From Otis tarda (lineage: Eukaryota; Chordata; Aves; Otidiformes; Otididae): 64,000 nucleotides of DNA. The notes beneath the pieces are model-generated. The model saw only the letters and a program-made list of their open reading frames with translations, did no database searches and had not been told where the DNA came from. Positions 27,001 through 39,000 of the stretch are shown here, piece after piece. The stretch's first letter is position 1; the number at the start of each line of letters is the position of its first letter. Position numbers and translations under genes: made by a program. The stretch is from NCBI GenBank assembly GCA_026413225.1, contig CM048554.1, positions 54,891,463-54,955,462 on the forward strand. Direction: 5' to 3'.

Positions 27001-30000
27001 ATGTGCGTGTTGCAGAAAAGCCGCTTTCTCCTGGCTTTACGTGGTGCTCTGCTTTTGCTCACAACGTGGGAATCTCAGCTATTTCCCAGGAAACCCAGGT
27101 GCTCAGCTCTTAGGCTACAGGGAACTGACAGCTGGGCACTGTAGGGTGGTGGGGGGCGGTTTCTGGGTCTTATCTAGTATATCCTTTCTGGGAATCCAAG
27201 CCTGGTCTTCTGTGCTTTGGCAGATCAGTGCCCAGGCTTTGCTGCCCCATTTGCTGGGTTGTTGGGTTGGTCAAGCACTGTCATGGATTTTCTCTCTTCA
27301 TTCTTTAGTGTGCTGAACCGCACCCCAGTGCACCTCGTCCATGAAATCATACTAGTGGATGACTTCAGTGATGATCGTAAGTGACCCATTCTGTGTTAAA
27401 AACGAGGGGCCAAACCCAAAGAGCCTGTGAGAGACGGGGATTTATGCAGAGAAGGGGGAAGAGTTTGTCGAAGTGAAAGGAAATGTAAAGCTTTGTAGGT
27501 GCAGAGAGCAAACCCCGTTGTGCCAAGTTTTCATCGCTGCATGGAGAATTCATATTCCAAACAATCAAACCTCATCTTATTAAATAATACAAGAAAAGTG
27601 CAAGGCCAAATAACTTTTATGCCCAGTAGATATGAATCCAGTCCTTACCTGGCTGTATCCTGCTGCAGCCGTGATGTGTTTAATCTGGTTTTCAGCTGCA
27701 GCCAGGAGCAATTCTGATTTGACACCGCTGGAATTGTGCAGGATAATGATAGTCTGACCCTCCTGATGTATGCCTACATTCTGCATAGCTTTACGTAGTG
27801 GCCAGCAACTCCTGATTGATTTTTTTTTTTTTTTTTTTTTTTCACCCATGTAAAGAGGATTTCCTGCATGGGCTGCCCATTTCTGAGATGCATCGTAAAT
27901 AGTTCTGTGTGCCACAGGCATCTAGGTGCTGAGAGTAAGTTCTTAAAAAAACTGTCTCAAGCATAAAAGGGATGATAAAATACACCTAGGCTGAGCGGTC
28001 CATGGCACTTAGATTTCAACGAGCTGCAAAACATAGCCATTTACTAGGAAACATGAAAACAAAGCCAGAGAGGTTTGTTTTTTTTTTTAAAAAAAAAAAA
28101 AAAGGATCTGCGCTTTGCTCTTGAATGTTATAAATAGGCAATGCCTCAGAGAAAATTAGGGACAGATTTTCACATGAGACCCACTTCTCGGCATTGATGC
28201 CTCCCTGGGGAATCGCTGAAGCCAGGGGAAGGGTTTGTAGGGATTACTCTGAGCTTTGGAGTGAATCCAGTGCATGTAGGCCAGGCTAGGCAAAGCTGGG
28301 GACCGGCAGAGCGGCTGTGACGGAGGAAAGGAGCAGGTGCGGGACTTGAGCTGCCCTGGCGTACAGCTGAGCAGACTTTTTGAAGGGTGAAGGAAATGCC
28401 GGTTATTTGGCTAAATAGAGAAAGCGCTTGCCTTCCTGAAGGGAGAAAGGGTTGTAGAAATGTGGCTCCCCTGTCGCAGTGTGCCCAGTGGCATGAGCTG
28501 GGGAGAAGGAGCAGGGCTGGGTTTCAACTCATCGCAGGGCACCATGGGGGAGCCTGTTTCCAGTGTAACTTAGAGCAGCCCCTCCACTACTCGAAATCAG
28601 TGCTTCTCAGCTGTCCTACATCTCCTTTCCTGTGATAGTCTGAGTCTACTGGCATCTAGTCTGCATACATTTACATAAAATAGAAGTATTTGCATAATAT
28701 GCTATGCACACATGGTCAGTTTTTTTCCCTGCAACCCACCTCAAGCAACTGGTGCTTTTATCTCATGCCCAGTTGTGTCTCATTTCTCACCTCTGTCCGC
28801 CTGCTGACCTTTTCTTCACTGAGATGGAGTTGTTCTGCATGTGGGTTCTTGCTCTTCCCAGCAAATTTCCGTTGTAGGTCTCTAGCCAGCCCCTGCCACC
28901 TCTGCTCTGCTAGTGAGCACGGAGCAACGCAGCTCGGTACTCGAGTTGTTAAGGATACTGGTATGGTGATGTCTCTTGTCAACAAAGATTGCTGGAGGGA
29001 ATGAAAGCACTCAGAGGTGCATGTGGGTAGCAGGGATGGGGCACACGTGTGTGGTTTTAGTGCAGAGGAAGAAGAGGCAGAGTGGTGAGAGGCACGAAGG
29101 GGTTGCAGAGATCACGGCGTGGGCATGTGGAGGTAGAGGGGGCTGTGCTGGGTGCACCTGCCTGCAGACCCAGCTGTTGCTGGGAGAAATCTGTGTGAGG
29201 AGGGATGCCAGGGCTGCAGGCAGCGCCAGGGCAAGAGCAATGGTAGCAACTGCATGTGGGATTGTAGGACATCCCTAGCTTAGGTATGGGTGACCGTGGG
29301 GCCTCTCTGTCCCATGGAGCTGGTGCTGCCCAGGGCGTGAGGAGCCTCCAGCTGCTCCATGGGGCTCTCTTTGATCATCCCTTTCTCCTCGCTCAGGGCT
29401 CAGAGGCCACCTCGGGAGGCTCCTGCCCAGCCAGGAAGACATGCATCAAACAGTTCATGTGTTGCTTTGCAGCTACAACATATAGTCATTTGCATTAATG
29501 TGAAAAAAGTCAGATTCTGACTCCAACCATAACTCTTCTGCACTGACCTTACAGTGTAATTCAGCTGTTCTTGGTGTAAATCCACTGGGTTTACACTAGT
29601 TTCATGAAAATTGCTGCTCTACCACTCCTGATTTATGTTGTGTGAGCTGAGGGCTAAAACCAATGTTCCCCAGCAGTGCCATCCCCCTAACAAGCCACCA
29701 GCCAGTCCATGATGGGGTCCTCCCTGCTCCCAGTTTCCCCTGGGACCATTTCTGCTGCCAGAGCCACCATGAGGGCTGAGGGTGACATGTCCTCCCTTTG
29801 TGTTTCCCAAGCTGATGACTGCCGCTTGTTGGGCAAGCTGCCCAAGGTGAAGTGCTTGCGGAATGGACGGCGAGAAGGTAAGAGCTGCCTGCCCACAACC
29901 CAAGTGGGAAACCCAAATTTTGCATGGCATGAGAGTGACGGAGCGGTGAGGATCCTCAGTGGAGTGAGCGACAAGGGAGGTCAGCAGCTCCTGGAGATGG

Positions 30001-33000
30001 GGTGCCCTGATAAAAGGAGACAAGACTGGAAGTTGAAATAGATCCCCCTCCTTTTGCTGAAAAAGATGGGACTATTAAGATATCCAATGAGGCTCAGCTG
30101 TAGCTTATTAGCCAGAAAATTAGAACAGGCAAAACAAAGCCCTGGGTCTTATTTTTAAAGATGTTTGCTCTAATGAAAGAAAGGAGATGTGCTCCTGCTC
30201 CTTCTGTGGGATTTTTTTTTTTAAATAATTATAGTTGAAAGATTTAGAAGGGCTATATGGAGGACAAATGTATGCCCTACTGAGCTGCTGCTGGCAACCT
30301 TTTGAGACATTTTCCAGCTCCCCAAAGTCTGAATGGGTGTTTTCAAATCCTGCTTTGCAGTATTAGGAAAACAAAAAACAAATGAGTTTTTTCATGCTTA
30401 AAATCCAGGGCATGAGTCCAGGTGTGTATCAGGTTGGGGAGACTGAGGAGCAGAAAGGATTTGTCTGTGGATTCTTTCTGCAGAAGATTTCAGCTCCGCA
30501 GGTCTGCTGCCAGGGTGGCATCACCCCTCTGAGGGTGTAAGAGACATGTCTGTGTTGGCAAGAGGGTAGGGGAGGTCTCCATACGTCTACACCTCTACAT
30601 CTCCTTCTTGCCCCTCTGTCCTGTGTTATTGGGGTACGTATACGCTCGCCGTAGCACTGGATGGACCCAGAGGTGTTGGTACTCTATAAAGCAGTTGGGA
30701 TTTGGGAACCCAGCCTGGAGGGCTTACCTCAGTTAATACATCACTGAAGCTGTGTCCTTCAGGACCTGCCAGGATTTGGGGAGGGCTGGGGTGGATATAG
30801 CAGACTGTGCCTACCCACAAGATCTTAGAAGCTGCAGAGGGAGATACTGGGACAACCTGCGTTGCAGGAGGCGACCTCAGCAAACTCTGGATTGCTCCAG
30901 GCTTTGTTCTTCTTTATTAAGAAGCTCTGCTTCCCTTGAGCAACCTGTGTGTCCTCCTGTTTGCCAACCAACCATCTCCTTTCTTAGGCTGCAGTTCACT
31001 TGAGCATTGGCCCCAGGCAGGAGTGGTGTTGACTCCTGTCTAAACAGACAGTTTCCCACAGAAAACCCACCATCAACTCCTTGGGGCCATTCCCCACTGA
31101 CTTAGGTCTACATTAGATTTATTACCTGCAGAGGATTATGGAAGCATTTTGAGTCTTGTTTTGCCCCAGAAGGTGACAGCAGAAATAATTGCACAAATTA
31201 AGGATTGGCATAAATGCCATAAATCATTAATCTAGGTGGAGCCATTTATTTGCTTTGGTGACCTTGAGAAATGGTTGGCATGCCTTGCAGCCCTGGGAAG
31301 GAGGCAATGAACCTGAGCCATGTTTTATCCAAATGGAATTTAGATAGGTCAAAACCCAGGGGATATGTGACTGCAGGAGACCATGTTGGAGGAGCCTGGA
31401 GATGTTGCCCAGCTGTCTGGGTGGCAGCTGACATGGTATGTCCCTGCACAGGTCTGATCCGGTCCCGAATCCGAGGGGCAGATGTGGCACAAGCAGGAGT
31501 CCTGACCTTCCTTGACAGTCACTGCGAGGTGAATAAGGACTGGCTGCTCCCTCTGCTGCAGAGGATCAAAGAGGTGAGTGCTCCCGAGAGCCCAGGGCCA
31601 CCTTCAGGGGATGCATCGCTGATGTCCACCTCCTCTTCCCTCTTAATGGGCATGACTGCACAACCATAACCGTCTGCAGGCAGGCATCTGAATAAGAAAG
31701 GTATGAGCTTTTGGGGTGTAAAGCGGCCTTGTCTGGTATTCCTCCACCCAACAAGCAGGCGCGATTATCTCTGTGACTGGGCGAGTGTATGGGTGGGTGG
31801 GGCCAGGTGCCTCCTAGGGCAGCAAGACTCTAACCGGCAAGCACAGAATCATAGAATCTTTAAGGCTGGAAAAGAGTCCAAGATCATCAAGTCTAACCGT
31901 CAACCTAACACCACCATGCCTACTAAACCACAGGTTGAGTGGTGAAAGGGGAATAGGTGGGCAGTGCTCCAGCAGAGTTTTTAATTAGGCTTCTGTAAAA
32001 TGCTCAGTGCTGATGATTTAAGGGAGTGACGGCTCCTTGAATAGGGGCTGAATTTAATTTCATGCAAATTAAGGGCTAATAAATTGATTTAATAGGATTT
32101 AAATTCTGCTGATTTTGGAGCAGACAATGACATTTGCCTTTTGCCGACGGTGACTCTCTTGCCAGAAGTGTATATGGAAGCTCCCGGTGCCTCGTCACTC
32201 AAGTTAGAGGGAGCTCTGTGCCAGTGACCCGCTGGCATGGTGCAAGGGATGAAGCCTTCAGCTCCATTGCGGACATATGGTCCTTTCCCTTCGCTGTGCC
32301 TCATTCCTCCACCCTTGCTACACCCCTGATTGCTGGTATTTATTACTTAATAATTTTAAAACTACTGAATTATGTTGAAATAGGGGCAGCTGAGGAGCAA
32401 GGGGAAGCCAAGGCAGTGGGTTATGCTTGGCTGGTGTTCACAGTGCCCCTCATCCAAGGCATCCTGCTTTTCACACCTCCATAGGTGACAGCTGTGCTGG
32501 CTGGGCTGTGTGTCCCCTGTGTGCTGCAGCGATGGGACAAGAGGAAGGGGGGACACAGCGCCAGGTCAGGCCCCTTCACGGTGGGCAAGGGCAGTCGGTG
32601 CTGCTGGCACTTCTAGTGCAGCCAGCGCTCGAGAGGTCCCAACCTCGGTTTGCAGGCTGGGCTGCAGTGCTGCTGATAAACGGTCATATAATAAAAATGG
32701 CCTTTTCATATTATTGATCGCAGCTCTGCTGGAATTAGGAGAACACATGCTGTGATACCCAACTTGAGCGTTGTAGCCGGCCTGCCCCAGGGTGGGGTTC
32801 ACCACTAAACTTTACTGCATCCGTTGTTTCTCTGAGCGTTTTTAAGGCAGGCATTCCTCATTCTCTGCTGAAGCCCTGCTGTATTTCAGTGAGGAATATT
32901 CAGAGCAACTGTGTCTTTCCCAGGCAGAGCTTCTAACGTGTTTTGGCAGGAGAAGGGAAGCAGTGGTGGCAGGAAGGGGGCAGGCAGAGTTGCTTTCTGG

Positions 33001-36000
33001 TGCAGCTCCGGGACTGTGCCCCACATTCGGGGCCTGTGGGGTAGGTGACTGTGGATGTTGCATGCAGCATCGCTGTAGCAGTTTCACTGCATTGTGATCT
33101 GAATATAACAGCAAATGCACACGTCACTGCCATGAACTTTTTATTTGCTCTTCTGGGTTAAATCTTTCTCTGGCTGGACGTAAAGCAGTCTGTGAGCTTG
33201 CACTGCTGCTCATGTTGCTCTTACCCTGCCCAACGCCTTGCAGCCCAGCTGAAAGGCAGCAAGGGAGACTTACTACAAGGAGTGTTGAGGAACTGGCAAA
33301 CCAAGCTGGATTGTGCTTGCTTGTTCTTTAACCGCTTGCAAAAGCTGCAGGTTAAGGACAGGGGGTCCTCGGTTTCCTTCTTCCCAGGCCCACCGGACCC
33401 ATCCTTTCCATCAGGGTTAAAATATTGATCAATAAAGTGTATGAAATGTTACTGCTGCCACCTTCAGGCTGTGCTAAAGAGATGGCTTCCTTGTCTGACT
33501 GCTGCCTAGAAAGAGCATTTTCTTACTGTGATACTCCTAGGAACAGTCTGCTTTGAGAGAATGTGATTTAAGTTTTCAAGCAAAGGAGCAATGAGGGGCT
33601 CTCACTACCACCAGCCATCCTGTGCATTGCTTCTCTTTTATTTTCTCGGGCAGAGCAGCTGTTCCTGCAGCTTTCCATGGTGGGAAGTGCTGGACGAAGC
33701 CTGTGTGTGCCCGCTTGCGCGTGCATGGACATGGACATGGGGAGGTGCACCTTGACCACCCCACATCAAACTTTCCCGGCAGCTGATGGCACCCCTCCCC
33801 AGGCCCACGCGCCCTTTCGGGTGTGTGTGCCTGGCATGTAGGTTTGGAAACAAGCAGGACTAGAAAGTCTAAGAGCAAGTGAAAGGGTGTGGGGGAAAGA
33901 GAGGGATCTGGGGAGTCTCAGACTTGTGCCTTGGAGGGTGCGTGTCCCAGGGAGCAGCAGCGACTGTGGGTGTTTTGCGTCAGTGTGTTTACGAGCGTAT
34001 GGCTGTGAGCGCGTGGGCACGGGCTCTTGTTTTCAGTTATGGAACAAATATCTCTAAAGCCATTAACAGTGCATTTCGGCTGAATAACTTTTCTAAAAAT
34101 GTAATTATCCAGCCCAAGGCATTTTTACAGTATGACTCAATGAGCTCACTCCAAAACTGGATTTGCAAATGGCACTGGGATGAACAGGATAGTGACCCAC
34201 CCCCCTTCCAGCTCAAGCATCTCCCCCAGCTTGGTGCTCTCCTGTGGCAGGGGGAGGCAGGTGAGGGGCAGCCTGGCCCTCTCACCTTGCCTGGTGCTGC
34301 TGTGGGGCCAGAGGAGCAACCATGCCCTGTTTTGTTGTCCATTACAAGGTCATGATGTAGAGTTTGGGAGACAAGCTGGAACCCAGGTCCTCTTCCAAGG
34401 TTAACGCATTATCTTCAGGACCATTTTCAGAGTTTTTTGCTGTTGATTTAGCTCCATAATTTGGTTTGTTTCAGAGGTGTATTGGAGAAATGCATTATCA
34501 GGTTTTTGAGAACTTCATGTGAAAGGGATTGAAGATTTGGCTGTTTTTCATATTAAATGACCCTGGTATGGGAGAGTATCAAAAAACCAGAAAGGTGAAG
34601 CTGCCTAGAATAACGTCTGGTGCTCAGCTCAAAATAAATCATAGCAGCAGCACTGTGCTCTTGAGCATGTCGTGCTTTTCTCCTGAGGGTCAAAGAGACC
34701 TTCATGAAAGCTGAGTAAATATAAATGTCCCCACGACATGGCAGGGAAAGTGAGGCAGGGAAAAGGTGGCACTGCTGAAAGCTGCCAGCACTCTGTAGTA
34801 ATGCATTCAGCCAAGAGGTAAAGGGGATTTTATTGCAAGAAGTTGTGCTGTGCAATGAGTATAGACGTGGAGTTGAAACCGGGGATGAGTGTGGACTAGT
34901 TAGAAGTGCTCACCAGTAAGATGCTTGAGAAAAAAATTTTGAATGACTAGCTATGATCCTTTCCTTGCAGTGTTCAGCATGCAAAGCAGATGCTTTGCCT
35001 AAAACTTTTCCTCTGCCCTCAGGCAACTAAAGGGTGCTTGGGTATACTGAGCTGCCGCATTCTGAGGAGGGGCACTACTCGGCAGCTACGATGGGTTTGA
35101 AAGGCTCATCGTGCTTGGACGTGACTTGCATTGTATGTAGGTACAGCAGACCTTACTCTATCAGTGGGTCGTTTGACTCACAAAAAGTCACATTAAGACT
35201 CCTGATTTGCCACTGTTACAGAAATACCAATTATTTGTCTTGCTCATTTGGAAAACCTGAGCTCTAGTCCAGCTCTGGGCTCATGGCCTTTGGTTGCTTC
35301 TTCCTACAGCAGCATTTGAATATTTCTTTGTTAGGACTGAATTCTAAAACAAAGTCTTTTCCGAGTGAGGGAGCATCCCGTGTATGCTCAGTTGCTTTCC
35401 TTTGCATAGCTGTGAAAAACGATTTGATCTGGTGAGGGTAAAAGCTTGAAGTTTGAGCTATAATTGGAGTTTGGGATTTTTGAAAAGAAAAAGGGAGATA
35501 AGAAACCAGTCAAAGCTGTCAGAGTCTCTTCCTCCTGTAGATATTTTTGTTCATAACTGTTTGTGTAATCTCTTTGCCCATAATAAGATGTTAATTAAAT
35601 CACCACCAACTATTTAAAATAATTGGCATCTTTTTTTTTTAACCCTTTCACACCTTTGGCAAAACTCTAATTGTATCCCCACAGTCTGTGCATTTAAAAA
35701 AATGCCTGTATTTAAGCTGCTTGATTCTACTGCCTGTTTGTTGCCTGACTTCTGAGATCCAGTAAAAAGCATTGAAGGGAGGCTAAAGGGGAATACATTA
35801 GTGAATTTGCAAAAAGCAGATGGAGCTTTGCATCCAGCTGAGTTTGCTGCTGAGTACACACGCAGCCTGTGGAAGGAGAGACTGTGGGTGAAGCCAAAGC
35901 CGGTGAGAGATGCTAGCTCAGCAGCCTAACAGCACACAGTCCTCTTTCCCAGGGGAGATCATGCCTGCCTTCCCAGGCTCCCAGCAATACTTCTGCCACT

Positions 36001-39000
36001 TGGTGCTGCTGCCATTAATTCCTTGGTTCAACTGATGCGATGGCTGAGGAGGAGGCAGCAGTGATGGGCGCTTGTCCCCAAAAAACCTGAATGACACCAA
36101 GATTACCAGCCACCTGATGTCTCCAGGAGTTTAGCGCATCCCTTGACCAGTTTGAGCGGTGAGATCTGAAGTCATGGGTTGTTTCACTTCTACTTTTCCA
36201 GGATCCCACCCGAGTGGTCAGCCCCGTTATTGACATCATCAACTTGGACACTTTTGCCTATGTGGCAGCTTCCTCGGACCTGAGAGGAGGTAAGTCCAAT
36301 CTGTGTGCATGCCCTGTGGGCGTCCATCCCATGGGTGTGAGTGTGTAAGGGCCTGAGGAGCCGGTGGCTTTGCACCACCCTATTGGCTTCCGTTATCTTG
36401 CAGAAAGCTCATTAGCACTGTTCAGTGCTCCCCACTGGCTGTTTTCAGGCTATTTTAGAGAAAGGTAAGCGTGGCGTGAGGCATGGTGTTTGCTACAGTG
36501 GATAAGGTGCTCAAGCAGGAAAGAAGGGTCATGTCAAAGCCAGCCTTGGCAGCACTGAGAGCTGAGCTGCTGACAAGAGGAGATGGGGGATGTCTAGGCA
36601 ACAAATGGAGGATGCGGCTGTAGCGCTTATTAGTATGCCTGTGTTATTTGTAGCATGCAATATCCATCAGACCGTGTATCTCTGTGCACAAGGGGACGAA
36701 GTGAGGTTTCAGCAGCAGCTTTAATTATGACTCTTCCTGCCACTGAAGTGTTTGATTTTGCAATTGTAATGCAATATATTGTTTCTCATTCATATGCAGT
36801 AGTAAAATACGTTGGTCATTGGACTCTTCTCCCAAGAGCTGCATCTCCACGTCTTAAGTAATTTGAAAATGGGGAAAATACTCCATCAAACACGGCTTCT
36901 GCAGCCTACATTGTCTCCTAATCCATACTAATTTCTAATTTCCCCATGGTGTTTCTCTACTTTGGTTTTAGGTTTTGACTGGAGTCTGCATTTCAAATGG
37001 GAGCAGCTTTCCCCGGAGCAGAAAGCCAAAAGACTTGATCCTACCGAACCCATTAAGTAAGTCAAGAGAGGGAAGGAGGCACCTGAGGAACATGGGACGG
37101 GACAGGCATCTCATCTGACCTCACGTGTGTCACCATACACCACAGCAGTGTGATATTCTTTCCAGGACAGCTCTGAATTTCTAATACCTATAGCGAGCTC
37201 CTGGCTAGCTTGGGTTTTGCAGTACAGCTTCACCTCCCAACACTGAAGCCTAAAGGTGCTACAAAGGTAGAAGGGATGTATTTATCATTATTTGTGTTTT
37301 GGTGGTGCTAAGGAGGCTGAATAAGGTTAGGGGGAAAACCTAGTGCTCTAGGCTCCTGCTTCTCTCAGCTCAGCTGTCACTTAAAAATAAGGCAGTGTCC
37401 TTGGCCAACTTGATGAAATGTGTGTCTGGTCCAACCTTTCCAGATCAGTGCTGCTCTTCTGGACCTTGCTGAAGGCTCCTCAAAAATTTAGGATGTGTAG
37501 GACAGAGAGTGAAACTGAATGGGAGGGATGCCATCTGTCCTTGTGCCGTGGGATAGAGGGAGCCCCTCATCTGCTGAAAATATCTCCTGACAGTCAGCCA
37601 AGTGCTGGTGTCTGCAGCCCCAGCTGTGAAGTGCTGCGGTGTTCGACATGGAGGAGACCAAGTGTTGCAGGGAGCTCAGGGCCTTAGAAAGCTCACAAGG
37701 GAACAAAGCACTGCTGCTCCTAAGGATGCTGTTGTTAACAGCAGATCTTGCCAGCTTCCCAATGGCTCGCCTTGAATTTCTGGTCGTTGTGCCATGTAGG
37801 GCACTGTGGAGACTAGCCTGGGTGCAGGAGTCGCCTCCGCTCCTCCCAGGCCTACGCTAAGGCATCCACGTTGTCTGCAATTGAATGGGGATGGGACTTG
37901 TGCCAGCAAATGGTGAGTCTCCTCAAGCTATCTTCTGAGTCTGCCCTCCCCTCCTCCACAGACCTTCTCTCTGCAGTTTTCTTAGCTAATCCAAAGAATG
38001 AAAAATAACCCTGTTTTGAAATAAAGATCACACAGCTAGTGATGGCTTTTAAAAAGCCCTTCTGAATTGGCTCTGCCTTCCCCTCCCCGGTGGAATGGTG
38101 CTCTTAATAGGCTGGCTGCAGGCAAAAGCCCGTCTGCATGAATAACCCCCCGAGCGCTAAGTGCATTTTTGATGCTGAAGCCTACAATCAGGGCTGTGAA
38201 CTTTGGGTTTGTAGGAGTTGTGCTGACGGTTGCATTAGCCAGTCATTAAGTGCCAGGCAGTTTATGATTGACAGCAAAATACCAAGGCAGCTGAAAGAAA
38301 GCCCCAGATGCTTTTTGAGGTGTGTTGTCCTTGTTTGGTGAGAAGGAGATACATAGGTAATGTCCCAGTGATGGAAGAGGAGGCAAAGGGAAGGGCTGTT
38401 TCTGTTTGTCAAGGTGCTGCAGCAGTGTTTGAGAGTGTGTCCCCTCTGCCCTTACCCATTCTGCAGGACTCCTATCATTGCCGGGGGGCTGTTTGTGATT
38501 GACAAAGCATGGTTCAACCACCTGGGGAAGTACGACAGTGCCATGGACATCTGGGGCGGGGAGAACTTCGGTGAGTCACTCTTCCTCCTATGCCTTGCTG
38601 TGTTGGCTTCTCTTCCTGAATCATGCCAGATGGATACAAGGTCATTTTGGTCTTTGCTTTGAATGTTCTGCGTGGTTTCCCTCACTTACATCCATTGGTT
38701 GCAGTCTCAGGTAAGTGATCCAACAACTGTGAATGATAGGAAGTGGGCAATTGTTGGTACTTGGGGACTCCCTGCCTTCCAGGCTGCTTTGATTTTCTGT
38801 AGGTAAATACCCTAAACCACAGAGTTTTTAGCTCTGGTGTTACCAATGGATGACAGAACACCACAGGCACCCTCCTATTCCTTCCTGATTTTATTTTCTC
38901 ATTAGTAAAGCAAAGACATGACATTCCATTGTCTGACAACAGCTTTTCAAAGCTATGAACTGAGGCATCAGTGCTTCCCTAAATTTTCAGAGTGCCTGAA

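Larger units (their letters stand above)
18058..27308 (+). other. GALNT14: GALNT14 intron between exons a and b (9.25 kb)
   Basis: This is the largest intron wholly contained here. It has two MIR-like fragments (about 20487-20580 and 21450-21540), a TAAT-rich candidate regulatory block at about 22340-23250, small TAA/AAT runs at 25338-25352 and 26634-26648, and a T-rich tract near 21388-21408. No additional exon was recognised, and several reading frames of up to about 150 codons show no family resemblance. Confidence 0.8.
31574..36201 (+). other. GALNT14: GALNT14 intron between exons d and e
   Basis: A 4.6-kb intron. It holds a CR1 end at 31843-31930, an AT-rich block with an octamer motif at about 31975-32110, an imperfect palindrome at 33054-33071 and a weak MIR-like scrap near 34345-34410. 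Several overlapping frames between 32134 and 34355 have no recognisable protein family. Confidence 0.85.
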
